A DNA stretch of 64,000 nucleotides from Streptomyces sp. SM11 (GCF_002910905.1 NZ_NEUE01000135.1:17067-81066); one strand, 5' to 3'. Shown: positions 44,682 to 54,352, counted from the first letter of the stretch. A program made the numbers and translations. The notes: generated by a model not told the origin, from the letters alone.

Positions 44682-46127
44682 GTGAGCACCGAGCGACCCG
44701 ACAACGACGTGACCGGCCCCCGGCGGCGGCGTCCGCCGCTCGCGGTGGCCTCGGTGGCCGCGGCCGTGCTGCTGGCCGGAGGCGGCGGGGCGTACTGGGC
44801 CTCGACCGCTTCGGGCGAAGGCGGCGCGGCGGACAGCGGTGCGGCGGCGAAGGAATCGGCCCCCCTGCTGGCCCTGGACGCCGCGGCGGACGGCCCGGCC
44901 ACCACGTCCGCGGACACCACGTCCGCGGACACCCCTCCCCCCGGCATCGCACCCGGCGAGCCGGACCCGGGCGGCCCGCCCGTGATCTACCGGGCCGCGG
45001 GCGAACTCCCGGACGGCCCGGACGAGGCGGCGGTCCACCACGCGAAGGGCACGGTGGCGTCGGCCGATGTCGCCCGGCTGGCGAAGGCGCTGGGCATCCC
45101 GGGCTCGCCGCGCACCGAGGGCACGTCCTGGGTGGTCGGTGACGACGACGGTCCCGGCGCGCTCCTGAAGGTGACGAAGCAGGCGCCGGGCACGTGGACG
45201 TTCGCCCGCACCACCCCGTCCAAGCCGTGCGAGCCGGGCGAGATGTGCGCGAACGGGCCCTCGGAGCCGGGCGGCGACCCGGTGAGCGAGAAGGCGGCGA
45301 AGGCGGCCGCGGTCCCGGTGCTCAAGGCGGCCGGGCAGGACGACGCGGCGCTGAACGCGGGCCAGCTGATGGGCGACGTCCGCGTGGTGAACGCCGATCC
45401 GAAGATCGACGGGCTCCCGACGTACGGCTGGTCGACCGGTGTCCAGGTGGGCCCGGACGGCGAGGTGACCGGCGGCAGCGGACATCTGAAGGCCCTGGAG
45501 AAGGGCGACACCTACCCGACGGTCGACGCGGAGGAGGCGCTGGAGCAGCTGAACGCGGCGAGCAGGGGCAAGGGCGACGCCGGCCGGGACATCGGCGGCT
45601 GCGCCACTCCCGTACCGCTGGAGGGCGAGCCGAAGCCGTCCGGGCCCGACTGCGTGCCGCCCAACGGCAAGCGGGCGCCGGTGACGCGGACGGTCGAGAA
45701 CGCGGTGTTCGGCCTCGCGCTGAACTACGTGGACGGCCGGCAGACGCTGGTGCCGTCCTGGCTGTTCACGGTCCGGCAGGCCCCGGGCGGCCCGGAGCAG
45801 ATCGTCACGCAGGTCGCCGTGGACCCGAAGTTCATCGAGAAGCCGGATACGCCGACGCCCTCCGGGGAGCGGAGGGTGACGTCGTACGGCGCGGACGGGC
45901 GGACCCTTGAGGTGACCTTCTGGGGCGGCGTGTGCAACACGTACACGGCGAGCGCCGAGGAGAGCGCGGGCCAGGTGCGGATCTCCGTCACGGAGAAGCC
46001 GCAGGAGGGCAAGAAGGCCTGCATCATGATCGCCAAGGAGCTGACCCGGACGGTGACGCTGGAGAAGCCGCTGGGCGACCGCACGGTGATCGACGCGGCG
46101 TCGGGCGGTGCGGTGCCGCGCGGCTGA
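44682..46127 (+). CDS. Hypothetical membrane-anchored extracytoplasmic protein
   Basis: A 481-residue protein. A short Arg-rich cytosolic head (PRRRRPP) is followed by one transmembrane anchor (about 20-42), a low-complexity Ala/Gly/Asp/Pro linker (about 45-100) and a large extracytoplasmic region without recognisable domain. A 15-bp exact tandem repeat at 44901-44930 duplicates the TTSAD codons in the linker. Four cysteines (around CEPGEMC and GGCATP..DC) could form disulfides. GTG at 44682 follows AAGGAG at 7 bases. I do not recognise it; anti-sigma or sensor roles would be guesses. Confidence 0.78.
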   Translation: MSTERPDNDVTGPRRRRPPLAVASVAAAVLLAGGGGAYWASTASGEGGAADSGAAAKESAPLLALDAAADGPATTSADTTSADTPPPGIAPGEPDPGGPPVIYRAAGELPDGPDEAAVHHAKGTVASADVARLAKALGIPGSPRTEGTSWVVGDDDGPGALLKVTKQAPGTWTFARTTPSKPCEPGEMCANGPSEPGGDPVSEKAAKAAAVPVLKAAGQDDAALNAGQLMGDVRVVNADPKIDGLPTYGWSTGVQVGPDGEVTGGSGHLKALEKGDTYPTVDAEEALEQLNAASRGKGDAGRDIGGCATPVPLEGEPKPSGPDCVPPNGKRAPVTRTVENAVFGLALNYVDGRQTLVPSWLFTVRQAPGGPEQIVTQVAVDPKFIEKPDTPTPSGERRVTSYGADGRTLEVTFWGGVCNTYTASAEESAGQVRISVTEKPQEGKKACIMIAKELTRTVTLEKPLGDRTVIDAASGGAVPRG

Positions 46128-46139
46128 CGGCGGACGTAC

Positions 46140-46175
46140 GGAGGCGGCCCCGGGAGTGATCCCGGGGCCGCCTCC
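46140..46175. terminator. Bidirectional terminator between the hypothetical protein and erpA
   Basis: A perfect 16-bp stem (46140-46155 with 46160-46175), loop GTGA, between convergent genes. Confidence 0.85.
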
Positions 46176-46204
46176 GTGTGCCGCGTGTTCCCGCTCCCAA
46201 GCGC

Positions 46205-46561
46205 TTAGCTGAAGGAGTCGCCGCAGGCGCAGGAGCCGCTGGCGTTCGGGTTGTCGATCGTGAAGCCCTGCTTCTCGATGGTGTCGACGAAGTCGATGGA
46301 GGCGCCGCCCAGGTACGGGGCGCTCATCCGGTCGGTGACGACCTTGACACCGTCGAAGTCCTTCACGACGTCACCGTCGAGCGAACGCTCGTCGAAGAAG
46401 AGCTGGTAGCGCAGGCCCGAGCAACCGCCGGGCTGAACGGCGACGCGCAGCGCCAGGTCCTCGCGGCCTTCCTGCTCCAGCAGGCCCTTGACCTTGGCGG
46501 CGGCGGCGTCGGACAGGAGGATGCCGTCGCTCACGGTGGTGGTCTCGTCCGATACGGACAT
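46205..46561 (-). CDS. erpA: Iron-sulfur cluster insertion protein, HesB/IscA/ErpA type
   Basis: A 118-residue A-type carrier. The three conserved cysteines are GGCSGLRY and C-A-C in the SGSCACGDSF terminus, matching IscA/ErpA. It accepts clusters from the Suf machinery and delivers them to target proteins, plausibly the divergent neighbour NadA, a [4Fe-4S] enzyme, and the Rieske protein. ATG at 46559-46561 is chosen over a longer frame. Single-gene unit upstream of the nadA promoter region. Confidence 0.92.
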   Translation of the reverse strand: MSVSDETTTVSDGILLSDAAAAKVKGLLEQEGREDLALRVAVQPGGCSGLRYQLFFDERSLDGDVVKDFDGVKVVTDRMSAPYLGGASIDFVDTIEKQGFTIDNPNASGSCACGDSFS

Positions 46562-46695
46562 CTGCTTCTCTCCCGGGTTGTACGGACTGCTTGCCGACGG
46601 TTCAACCGCCAGACCCGCGGATTCATTCCGGGCCAAGCGCTTGTCTGTTCCTTTTCATGCTCGCACACCCGACCGCCCGGGGGATGCGTCACATC

Positions 46696-46747
46696 GACGC
46701 TATCGACATCGTCAAAGTGACACGAACCAGCTATCATAGATAGCGTC
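46696..46747 (+). promoter_or_regulatory. Three-half-site palindrome upstream of nadA
   Basis: GACGCTATC (46696-46704) is the exact inverse of GATAGCGTC (46739-46747), and GCTATCATAGATAGC (46730-46744) is itself a perfect palindrome using the same GATAGC half-site. The three half-sites lie 66-117 bases before the preferred nadA start, where a promoter would be, suggesting an operator for a NAD-biosynthesis regulator. Confidence 0.5.
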
Positions 46748-46812
46748 AAGTAGACGAAAAGGCGCGTTCGCAGAAGCGCACAGCAGAACGCAGAGAAGAA
46801 AGGGTGCGTGAC

Positions 46813-47991
46813 GTGACCACGGCCCAGCCCCTGGACGTACAGCCGACACCGCTCGCGCTGCTGCTGCTCGGCCGCGAGGCCGACCCGAGGAGCGAGCGCG
46901 GCGTCGAATGCCCCGGCGACCTCCCCTCCCCGTCCGACCCGGACCTGGTGGAGCGCGCCCGCGTCGCGAAGGAGAAGCTCGGGGACAAGGTGTTCGTCCT
47001 CGGCCACCACTACCAGCGCGACGAGGTCATCCAGTTCGCGGACGTCACCGGTGACTCGTTCAAGCTGGCCCGCGACGCGGCCGCGCGCCCGGAGGCGGAG
47101 TACATCGTCTTCTGCGGCGTCCACTTCATGGCCGAGTCCGCGGACATTCTGACCACGGACGCCCAGGCGGTCGTGCTCCCCGACCTGGCGGCCGGCTGCT
47201 CGATGGCCGACATGGCCACCGCCGAGCAGGTCGCCGAGTGCTGGGACGTACTGACGGAGGCCGGGGTCGCCGACCAGGTGGTGCCCGTCTCGTACATGAA
47301 CTCCTCCGCCGACATCAAGGCCTTCACCGGCAAGCACGGCGGCACGATCTGCACGTCCTCGAACGCGAAGCGGGCCCTGGAGTGGGCCTTCGAGCAGGGC
47401 GAGAAGATCCTCTTCCTCCCCGACCAGCACCTGGGCCGCAACACGGCCGTGCGGGACATGGGAATGACCCTGGAGGACTGCGTCCTCTACAACCCGCACA
47501 AGCCGAACGGCGGCCTCACCGCCGAGCAGCTGCGCGACGCGAAGATGATCCTGTGGCGCGGGCACTGCTCGGTCCACGGCCGCTTCTCGGTCGAGTCGGT
47601 CGAGGACGTGCGCGCCCGGATGCCCGGGGTCAACGTGCTGGTGCACCCGGAGTGCAGGCACGAGGTCGTCGCCGCCGCGGACTACGTGGGCTCGACGGAG
47701 TACATCATCAAGGCCCTGGAGGCGGCCCCGCCCGGCTCGAAGTGGGCCATCGGTACGGAGCTGAACCTGGTCCGCCGGCTGGCGAACCGTTTCGCCGCGG
47801 AGGACAAGGAGATCGCCTTCCTCGACAAGACGGTCTGCTTCTGCTCGACGATGAACCGCATCGACCTGCCGCACCTGGTCTGGACCCTGGAGTCGCTGGC
47901 CGACGGCAAGCTGGTCAACCGGATCGAGGTCGACCCGGAGACGGAGAAGTACGCGAAGCTCGCGCTGGAGCGGATGCTGGCGCTGCCGTAG
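46813..47991 (+). CDS. nadA: Quinolinate synthase A
   Basis: A 392-residue [4Fe-4S] enzyme condensing iminoaspartate with dihydroxyacetone phosphate to quinolinate, the first stage of de novo NAD synthesis. Cluster cysteines are found in LAAGCSMADM, VHPECRHE and the CFCSTMNR region. Substrate residues such as LGHHYQRDEV, PVSYMNSSA and LFLPDQHLGRN are family landmarks. GTG at 46813 (MTTAQ) is preferred to GTG at 46804 because AAAGGG gives proper spacing only to the former. nadB and nadC are not in the window. Divergent from erpA. Confidence 0.93.
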   Translation: MTTAQPLDVQPTPLALLLLGREADPRSERGVECPGDLPSPSDPDLVERARVAKEKLGDKVFVLGHHYQRDEVIQFADVTGDSFKLARDAAARPEAEYIVFCGVHFMAESADILTTDAQAVVLPDLAAGCSMADMATAEQVAECWDVLTEAGVADQVVPVSYMNSSADIKAFTGKHGGTICTSSNAKRALEWAFEQGEKILFLPDQHLGRNTAVRDMGMTLEDCVLYNPHKPNGGLTAEQLRDAKMILWRGHCSVHGRFSVESVEDVRARMPGVNVLVHPECRHEVVAAADYVGSTEYIIKALEAAPPGSKWAIGTELNLVRRLANRFAAEDKEIAFLDKTVCFCSTMNRIDLPHLVWTLESLADGKLVNRIEVDPETEKYAKLALERMLALP

Positions 47992-48006
47992 AGCCGTACG
48001 CCCCGG

Positions 48007-48044
48007 AAGCCCCGGTGTGCCGCAGGTCGGCGTGCCGGGGCTTT
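48007..48044 (+). terminator. Terminator of nadA
   Basis: AAGCCCCGG (48007-48015) pairs with CCGGGGCTT (48035-48043), then T, 15 bases after the nadA stop; the loop is large and may fold further. Confidence 0.7.
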
Positions 48045-48271
48045 CGCGTGCCGGTCGGGATGTTCCGCTCGCGATCCGGTCGGGCCGGTTCTCCCATACG
48101 GCCACCGATGGCACCACCGCGTAACTACGCTGCTACTCACCGCAGCGAATCTTCGTACGGGCGGGACCGATGAGGCTGACCGGAATGAACGGCGAGGACG
48201 GTGGGGCGGGCATGAACTACGAGGACCGTGGGACGGGCGTGGGCGACGAGGCGCGCGGGACGGGCGTGGGG

Positions 48272-48439
48272 GCCAGGGTCTTTCGTTTGGATCAGGTCGG
48301 ATCAGGGAGCGGGGTCCGGTGCGTGCAGCTGCAAGGCGGAGGAGGGAGTCACTGCGGAGCATTGGCGACTGACGACAACGCCGCAGGTGCACGCACCGGA
48401 CCCCGCGAGCCCGACATGATCCAAACGAGAGGCCCTGGG
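48272..48439. repeat. Long imperfect palindromic element (MITE-like)
   Basis: About 168 bp with inverted-repeat arms of about 55-60 bp (48272-48330 with 48383-48439) around a 50-base centre. Best-matched arm parts are CGTTTGGATCA/TGATCCAAACG and GGGGTCCGGTGCGTGCA with its complement. It contains the 20-mer also found at 21045. No transposase is encoded. It occupies the 5' end of the TPR gene's open frame. I recall similar sequences in several Streptomyces genomes, so a mobile or structural repeat is likely. Confidence 0.8.
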
Positions 48440-50716
48440 GCGGAGTGGGGTCTGCCGCAGGCGGAGGAAGAGGTACGGAGCCGGCGCGGCGCCGCCGAAC
48501 AGGACCCCGCCACCGGCCTGCCCGCCCTGGCCGCCGCTCTCGTCGGCCTCTCCGAACTCCGCGCCGAGGCCGGGGAGGTACGGCGGGCGATCGCACCGGC
48601 CGAGGAGGCGGCCGGGATCTACCGGTCCCTCGACGAGGAGGGGTCCGGCGGCTTCACGCCCGAGCTGGCCGGGGCCCTGCACCAGTGGTCGGACCGGCTC
48701 GCCGCCGCCGGGGACAGCACGGGCGCCCTGCCCCCGGCGAAGGAGGCCGCGCGGATCTACGCCGAGCTCGGCATGAAGCGCCCCGGGGACTACCAGGCGG
48801 AGCTGGCCCTGACCATGGGCGCCCTGGGCGACCGCGTGGCCGACACCGGGGACCGGGCGACCGCCGTACCGTTCGCGAAGCAGTCCGTACGGCTCCAGCG
48901 GGAGCTGGTCGACGAGGGGCAGCCGGGGGCGTCCGTACCGGCGCTCGCGGAGTATCTGCTGCGTTACGCCGGCCATCTGGCCGGGTCGGGTGAGCCGGTG
49001 GAGGCCGTGCCCCGGACCGAGGAGTCGGTGGGCTTCCTCCGGCACCTGGCGGCGGACGAGCCGGAGGTCTACCTTCCACGGCTGGCCACGGCTCTGCGCA
49101 CCCTCGGCGGCCACCGCGCGGCCGTGAGCGACGCCTCCGGGGCGGTCGAGGCGACCACGGAGGCCGTGAGCCTCTTCCGGGACCTCGCCGCGCAGCGGTC
49201 GGCCCTCTTCCGCCCGGAGCTGGCCAGAGCGCTCGACGGCCTGGCCGGTCATCTCAGCGGGGCCGGCGATCCGGCGGCGGGGCTGCGGGCGGCGGAGGAA
49301 GCCGTGGCTCTCCACCGCGAGCGGGCCGCCGAACAGGCCGCCGAGCGGGCGCAGACCTTCCGGCCCGGCCTCGCCGCCGCCCTGCGCACCCAGGCCCGGT
49401 GTCTGGCCGCCACCGGGGACCCGGTGGGTGCCCTGCCCCCGGTACGGGAGGCCGTCGAGCTGCTGCGGGAGGAGGGGGACACCGTGCTGGCCGAGCTGGC
49501 CGGGGCCCTTCAGACGCTCGGTACGTACGTGGAGCTGGAGGGCGACGCGGAGGGGGCGGTGGAGGCGTTCTGGGAGGCGGTGGCGCTCCACCGGTCCCTG
49601 GCGCTGGAGCGCCCGGGTGCCGCCGCGGCCCCGGTCACCGCCCTGGTGTCGGCCCTGGACGACCTGACCCGGGCGCTCGCGCGTACGGGCGAGCACGCGG
49701 CGGCGATCGAGGAGTTCGACGAGACCGTCAAGGAGTTCACCGCGGCCGATCCGGCGACCGCCCGGCGCCTGGGCGTGGAGCGGAGCGCCTTCCTGCTGCG
49801 CTGCCCCGACCCGCGCCCGGCGACCGGGGTGACCGAGCTGGTGCGGTGGCTCGACGAGGACGGGGAGGCCGCCGGGAGCCCGGACACCGTGACCGTACGG
49901 GCCCGGCAGGCGCTGCGTGCGTACGGGGACACCGCGGCGGTGCACACGGCGTGGGAGGAGGAGACCTTCACGCCCGTGCCGGACTGGCTCGCCCTGCCGC
50001 CGGAGACGCTCGACCTCGTCAGCGCCTGGATCTTCTCGCCCAACTGGCCCCGGTCCCGCGACTTCTGGTCCGAGCACGCCGAGGCGCTCGGCAGCTCGGG
50101 AGCGGCGACGGCCCTGGACGAGCTGGCGGTCCTGGACCCACGCGGTGCGCAGCGGCACGCCCTGCTTCGCGAGGCCGTCCTCGTCCACGGGGTGACCGCC
50201 GCCTACGATCCGCTGATCCTGCAGGAGCAGTTGGCCCAGTGGCTGGAGTGCGCGGACTGGACGGAGTCACGGGCGTACCTGGAGGAGCACCCGCGCCTCC
50301 TGACCGTACAGCCGCCCGACGCCACCCCGCTGGCCCACGTCGCGATGCTCGACATCGGCCGCGCCGAGGGCCTGGACGCCGCGTACCGCCTCGTCGAGGA
50401 CCGCGAGACCCTCCAGGCGTACGTGGACCGGGCGCTGGAGGCCGGGGACGGCACCGCGCTGATGCACGGCGGGGGCATCGAGGGCCAGGTCTTCGGCGAC
50501 CGGCTCTCCTCACTCACCCACGCGCAGGTGGCCCTGGTGCTCGCCGGGGCCACCGAGGGCTTCGAACCTGACGACCTGGCCGCGCTCCGGCACAGGGCCG
50601 ACGAGGAGACCCGCGCCCGGCTGGTACGGGAGACGGCCGCCGTCGCCGCCCGCCACCCCGACCGGCACGGGGAGACACTGCGCCGGATCGTCGAGGCGCT
50701 CGGCGGGGCCGCCTGA
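48416..50716 (+). CDS. Large tetratricopeptide-repeat protein
   Basis: A TPR-like protein of about 766 residues if it starts at ATG 48416. From about residue 30 to 430 it has nine or so degenerate helical repeats with pattern A-L-x2-L-G/A...G...A-x3-x-E-A-V-x-L-x-R, about 40-47 residues each, as in bacterial regulatory TPR arrays; the remainder (about 450-766) is an all-helical region of unknown type. No signal peptide. The open frame extends to 48170, through the palindromic element, so the true start is unclear (48170, 48416 or another). Likely a protein-interaction scaffold; it lies alone. Confidence 0.75.
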   Translation: MIQTRGPGAEWGLPQAEEEVRSRRGAAEQDPATGLPALAAALVGLSELRAEAGEVRRAIAPAEEAAGIYRSLDEEGSGGFTPELAGALHQWSDRLAAAGDSTGALPPAKEAARIYAELGMKRPGDYQAELALTMGALGDRVADTGDRATAVPFAKQSVRLQRELVDEGQPGASVPALAEYLLRYAGHLAGSGEPVEAVPRTEESVGFLRHLAADEPEVYLPRLATALRTLGGHRAAVSDASGAVEATTEAVSLFRDLAAQRSALFRPELARALDGLAGHLSGAGDPAAGLRAAEEAVALHRERAAEQAAERAQTFRPGLAAALRTQARCLAATGDPVGALPPVREAVELLREEGDTVLAELAGALQTLGTYVELEGDAEGAVEAFWEAVALHRSLALERPGAAAAPVTALVSALDDLTRALARTGEHAAAIEEFDETVKEFTAADPATARRLGVERSAFLLRCPDPRPATGVTELVRWLDEDGEAAGSPDTVTVRARQALRAYGDTAAVHTAWEEETFTPVPDWLALPPETLDLVSAWIFSPNWPRSRDFWSEHAEALGSSGAATALDELAVLDPRGAQRHALLREAVLVHGVTAAYDPLILQEQLAQWLECADWTESRAYLEEHPRLLTVQPPDATPLAHVAMLDIGRAEGLDAAYRLVEDRETLQAYVDRALEAGDGTALMHGGGIEGQVFGDRLSSLTHAQVALVLAGATEGFEPDDLAALRHRADEETRARLVRETAAVAARHPDRHGETLRRIVEALGGAA

Positions 50717-50959
50717 GAACCACGCGTATGCCGCCGGGAGGGGCGGCGCGAGACCCGCGCCGCCCCTCAGTCGGCACTCTCGCTGAGCACCGCCCGCTGG
50801 CGCAGCAGCAGCTACAGCAACACGAACGGGGGCGAATGCGTGGAGGTCAGCGACGACTTCCCCGGACTCGTCCCCGTACGTGACAGCAAGAACCCCACCG
50901 GACCCGCACTCGTCCTCCAGGCCACCGCCTGGGACGCGTTCGTCTCCTCGATCAAGTAG
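50717..50959 (+). pseudogene. DUF397 gene remnant lacking a start codon
   Basis: From about 50780 to TAG at 50957-50959 the frame encodes a typical DUF397 domain (TARWRSSSYSNTNGGECVEV, VPVRDSKNPTGP, WDAFVSSIK). Going upstream in frame there is no ATG, GTG or TTG before the TGA that ends the TPR gene at 50714-50716, so the 5' end is lost or replaced. A terminator follows. DUF397 proteins normally accompany an XRE-type regulator; none is nearby. A CTG start at 50777 or so is a possible exception. Confidence 0.68.
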
Positions 50960-50974
50960 GCGGGAAACCCGGAA

Positions 50975-51010
50975 GGGGCCTGTCCCACGCACCCGCGTGG
51001 GACAGGCCCC
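50975..51010. terminator. Strong terminator between the DUF397 remnant and the RND gene
   Basis: A perfect 16-bp stem (50975-50990 with 50995-51010), loop ACCC, then TT. It can serve both converging units. Confidence 0.88.
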
Positions 51011-51022
51011 TTACCCTCTGCC

Positions 51023-54000
51023 TCAGGCCTGCGCGGGCTCGGCCTCGCGGGCCTCCTCCGGCTCCGGCAGGTCCGGTACGCCCGCCTTGGCCGCGCGCTT
51101 GGCGGCCTTCTTCCTGGCGCGGCGTTCCTTGCGGAGCTCGACCATCGCGTACAGCGTCGGCACGAGCAGCAGGGTCAGCAGCGTGGAGCTGATCAGGCCG
51201 CCGATCACCACGACGCCCAGCGGCTGCGAGATGAAGCCGCCGTCGCCGGTGACGCCGAGCGCCATCGGGAGCAGGGCGAAGATGGTCGCCAGCGCCGTCA
51301 TCAGGATCGGGCGGAAGCGGTGGCGGCCGCCTTCGATGACGGCTTCCACGATGCCCAGGCCCTGGGCGCGGTACTGGTTGATCAGGTCGATCAGCACGAT
51401 CGCGTTGGTGACCACGATGCCGATGAGCATCAGCAGGCCGATCATCGCCGGAACGCCCAGCGGCGTGCCCGTGATGAGCAGGAGGGCCAGGGCGCCGGTC
51501 GCCGCGAACGGGACGGAGACCAGCAGGATCAGCGGCTGGACGAGCGACCGGAACGTGGCCACCAGCAGCATGAAGACGATCGCGATGGCCGCCAGCATGG
51601 CGAGGCCGAGCTGCGCGAAGGCTTCGTTCTGGTCCTCGGTGACGCCGCCGATGGTGGCGGTCGCGCCCTCGGGGAGGTCCAGGGCGTCGATCTTCTTGGC
51701 GAGATCGGTGCCGACCGCGCCGGTGTTGTCGCCGACGGGCTTGGCGGTGATCGTCGCCGAGCGCTGTCCGTCGATCCGGGTCATCGAGACCGGGCCGGGG
51801 ACGACCTTCACGTCGGCGATGTCGCCGAGCTTGACCGGGCCGAGCGGCAGGGCCTTCAGTTCGGCCATGGTGGCGGCCGGGCTGGAGGACCGGATGACGA
51901 TGTCGCGCTCGGTGTCGTCCAGCGTCGCGGTGCCGGCGGGCGTACCGCGTACGGCTCCGGCCACGATTCCGCCGAGGGCCGCGGAGTCGAATCCGGCGGC
52001 GGCCGCCTTGTCGTTGGCGGTGACGGAGATGCGCGGGACGCTCTGCGCCAGGTCGCTCTGGACGTCGGTGACGTCCTTGATGGTGGCGACCTCGGTGCGG
52101 ACCGCCTCGGCGGCCTTGTTCAGGACGTCCCCGTCGGCGGCCTTGACCACGACGCTCAGGTCCTGGGAGCCGAAGCCGTCGCCGGCGGCGATGGTGGTGT
52201 CGCCGATCCCGTCGAGCGCGCCGAGGGCCTCGTCGATACGGTCCTGGGCGTCCTTGTAGTCCGCGGCGTCCTTCAGGGTGACCTGGTAGGAGGCCTGGTT
52301 GGCGCCGGTGCCGCCACCGAAGGCGGCCAGGAAGCCGGAGGAGCCGACGGTGACCTGGTAGTCCTTGACGCCCTTGTCCTGCTGAAGGACCTTCTCGACC
52401 TTGCGGGCCGCGTCGTCGGCGGCTTCCAGGCTGGTGCCGGGGGTGAGTTCCTGCTTGACGGTCAGGACCTCCTGCTCGCCCGCGTCGAAGAAGTTCGTCT
52501 TCAGCAGCGGGACCATCCCGAAGGTGCCGAAGAGCACGGCGACGGCGATGACGAGGCTGGTGACCCGGCGGCGGGTCGCGAAGCGCAGGACCGGGACGTA
52601 GATCCGCTGGAGCCTGCTGGCCGCTTCCTTCTCCTCGGCGAGGAGCCGGGCTTCCGCCGCGTCCTCGGGGGTGCCCTTGGGGGCGCGCAGGAACCAGAAC
52701 GACAGCACCGGCACCACGGTGAGCGAGACCAGCAGGGAGGCCAGCAGGGCCGCGGTGACGGTCAGCGAGAACGAGCCGAAGAGCTGGCCGACCATGCCGC
52801 CGACCAGACCGATGGGCAGGAAGACCGCGACGGTGGTGAGGGTGGCGGAGGTGACCGCTCCGGCGACCTCCTTGACCGCGGTGATGATCGCCGCGTGGCG
52901 CTCCTCGCCGTAGCCGAGGTGACGCTTGATGTTCTCCAGGACCACGATCGAGTCGTCGACGACCCGGCCGATGGCGATGGTGAGCGCCCCGAGCGTGAGC
53001 ATGTTGAGCGACAGGTCGCGGGTCCAGAGCACGATCAGCGCGAGGACGATCGAGAGCGGGATGGAGACCGCGGTGACCAGCGTCGAGCGGATCGAGGCGA
53101 GGAAGACCAGGATCACGACGACCGCGAAGACCAGGCCGAGCGCGCCCTCCGTGGTCAGGCCCGAGATCGCCTTGGAGACGGCGGGGCCCTGGTCGGAGAC
53201 GACCGTCAGCTCGGCGCCGCTGCCCAGGTCCTTGCGGAGGTCGGGAAGCTTGTCCTTGACGGCGTCCGAGATGGCGACGGCGCTGCCGTCCTTGTCCATC
53301 GTCGCCATCACGGCGAGGCTCGGCCTGCCGTTGGTGCGGGTGATGGAGACCGCCGTGGACGGCTCCTGCTTCACCTCGGCGACATCGCCGACGCGCACCG
53401 GCTTTCCGGGCTCGCCGCCCGCCGGGTCCTTGGCGACGACCTGGAGGTCCTCGATCTGCCGCAGCGAGGTGAAGGCGCCGCCGACCTGGACGGTGCGGCT
53501 CTTGCCGGACTCGGAGAAGGAACCGGCCGGCACGGTGGCGCCGCCCGCCTGGAGGGCCTGGGAGAGCGTGCCCGCGTTCAGGCCGGCCTCGGCGAGCTTC
53601 TTGTCGTCGGGGACGACGGAGACCTGGAGGTCCCGCACGCCGTCCACCGTGACCTGGCCGACGCCGTCGATGTCCTCAAGGGCCGGGACGACCGTGCGGT
53701 CGAGCTGGTCGGCGAGGACCTGCTGGTCCTTGTCGGAGGTGACGGCGAGGACCACGGTCGGGATGTCGTCCGTGGAACCGGCGACGACCTGCGGGTCGAC
53801 GCCGTCGGGCAGCTGGGCGCGGGCCCGGTTGACCGCCTGCTGGATGTCCGCGACGAGCTGCTTGGTGCCCTCGTCGCCGAAGTCGAAGGTCGCCATGATG
53901 AGGGCGTTGCCCTCGCTGGCGGTGGAGGTGACGCCCTCGACGCCGTCGACGGCCTTGAGGGAGTTCTCCAGGGGCTCGACGACCTGCTTCTCGACCACAT

Positions 54001-54172
54001 CGGGAGACGCACCCTGGTAGGGCGCCAGCACCGAGACCATCGGCAGTTCGATGGTCGGCAGCAGCTGCTGCTTGAGCTGCGGGATCGCTATCGCGCCGAA
54101 GACCAGCGCGACAATCGAGATCAGCCCGATCAGGGCCCTTTGCGCGAGGCTGAATCTGGACAGCCAGGACAT
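51023..54172 (-). CDS. RND-family efflux transporter permease (HAE1-type)
   Basis: A 1049-residue RND pump with 12 transmembrane helices and two large extracytoplasmic loops. The N-terminal motif is MSWLSRFSLAQRALIGL; the internal Asp-Asp of proton relay helix 4 is in IAIGRVVDDSIVVLENI, and the second half has TPLGVPAMIGLLMLIGIVVTNAIVL. The SwrC/YerP-like Gram-positive branch exports hydrophobic compounds or surface lipopeptides. No membrane-fusion partner is nearby. It is followed upstream by a two-component system and the PspA pair on the same strand. ATG at 54172 gives the family start. Confidence 0.9.
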   Translation of the reverse strand: MSWLSRFSLAQRALIGLISIVALVFGAIAIPQLKQQLLPTIELPMVSVLAPYQGASPDVVEKQVVEPLENSLKAVDGVEGVTSTASEGNALIMATFDFGDEGTKQLVADIQQAVNRARAQLPDGVDPQVVAGSTDDIPTVVLAVTSDKDQQVLADQLDRTVVPALEDIDGVGQVTVDGVRDLQVSVVPDDKKLAEAGLNAGTLSQALQAGGATVPAGSFSESGKSRTVQVGGAFTSLRQIEDLQVVAKDPAGGEPGKPVRVGDVAEVKQEPSTAVSITRTNGRPSLAVMATMDKDGSAVAISDAVKDKLPDLRKDLGSGAELTVVSDQGPAVSKAISGLTTEGALGLVFAVVVILVFLASIRSTLVTAVSIPLSIVLALIVLWTRDLSLNMLTLGALTIAIGRVVDDSIVVLENIKRHLGYGEERHAAIITAVKEVAGAVTSATLTTVAVFLPIGLVGGMVGQLFGSFSLTVTAALLASLLVSLTVVPVLSFWFLRAPKGTPEDAAEARLLAEEKEAASRLQRIYVPVLRFATRRRVTSLVIAVAVLFGTFGMVPLLKTNFFDAGEQEVLTVKQELTPGTSLEAADDAARKVEKVLQQDKGVKDYQVTVGSSGFLAAFGGGTGANQASYQVTLKDAADYKDAQDRIDEALGALDGIGDTTIAAGDGFGSQDLSVVVKAADGDVLNKAAEAVRTEVATIKDVTDVQSDLAQSVPRISVTANDKAAAAGFDSAALGGIVAGAVRGTPAGTATLDDTERDIVIRSSSPAATMAELKALPLGPVKLGDIADVKVVPGPVSMTRIDGQRSATITAKPVGDNTGAVGTDLAKKIDALDLPEGATATIGGVTEDQNEAFAQLGLAMLAAIAIVFMLLVATFRSLVQPLILLVSVPFAATGALALLLITGTPLGVPAMIGLLMLIGIVVTNAIVLIDLINQYRAQGLGIVEAVIEGGRHRFRPILMTALATIFALLPMALGVTGDGGFISQPLGVVVIGGLISSTLLTLLLVPTLYAMVELRKERRARKKAAKRAAKAGVPDLPEPEEAREAEPAQA

Positions 54173-54352
54173 GGGTGGGTCTCTCTTCTGTGGCGTACGC
54201 GGCAGATGGGCGGGGAGGGAAACAGGGGGACACCTCCAGCCCAGTCCCACGATCTCCGATCCGCGTCGCCGAGTCGTCGCCCCTCGGGCTGCATTCTTAT
54301 GCCGCGCATACCGCAGGTGGAGTACGCCGTTGTACGCCCCAGCTCCACCCGG

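Noticed and set aside
44901..44930. 15-bp exact tandem repeat (two copies)
   Set aside because: It lies in a low-complexity linker of a coding sequence and looks like simple slippage, not a regulatory or mobile element.
48302..50188. 628-residue ORF opposite the TPR gene
   Set aside because: Antisense shadow with Gly/Arg/Pro bias and no recognisable domain.
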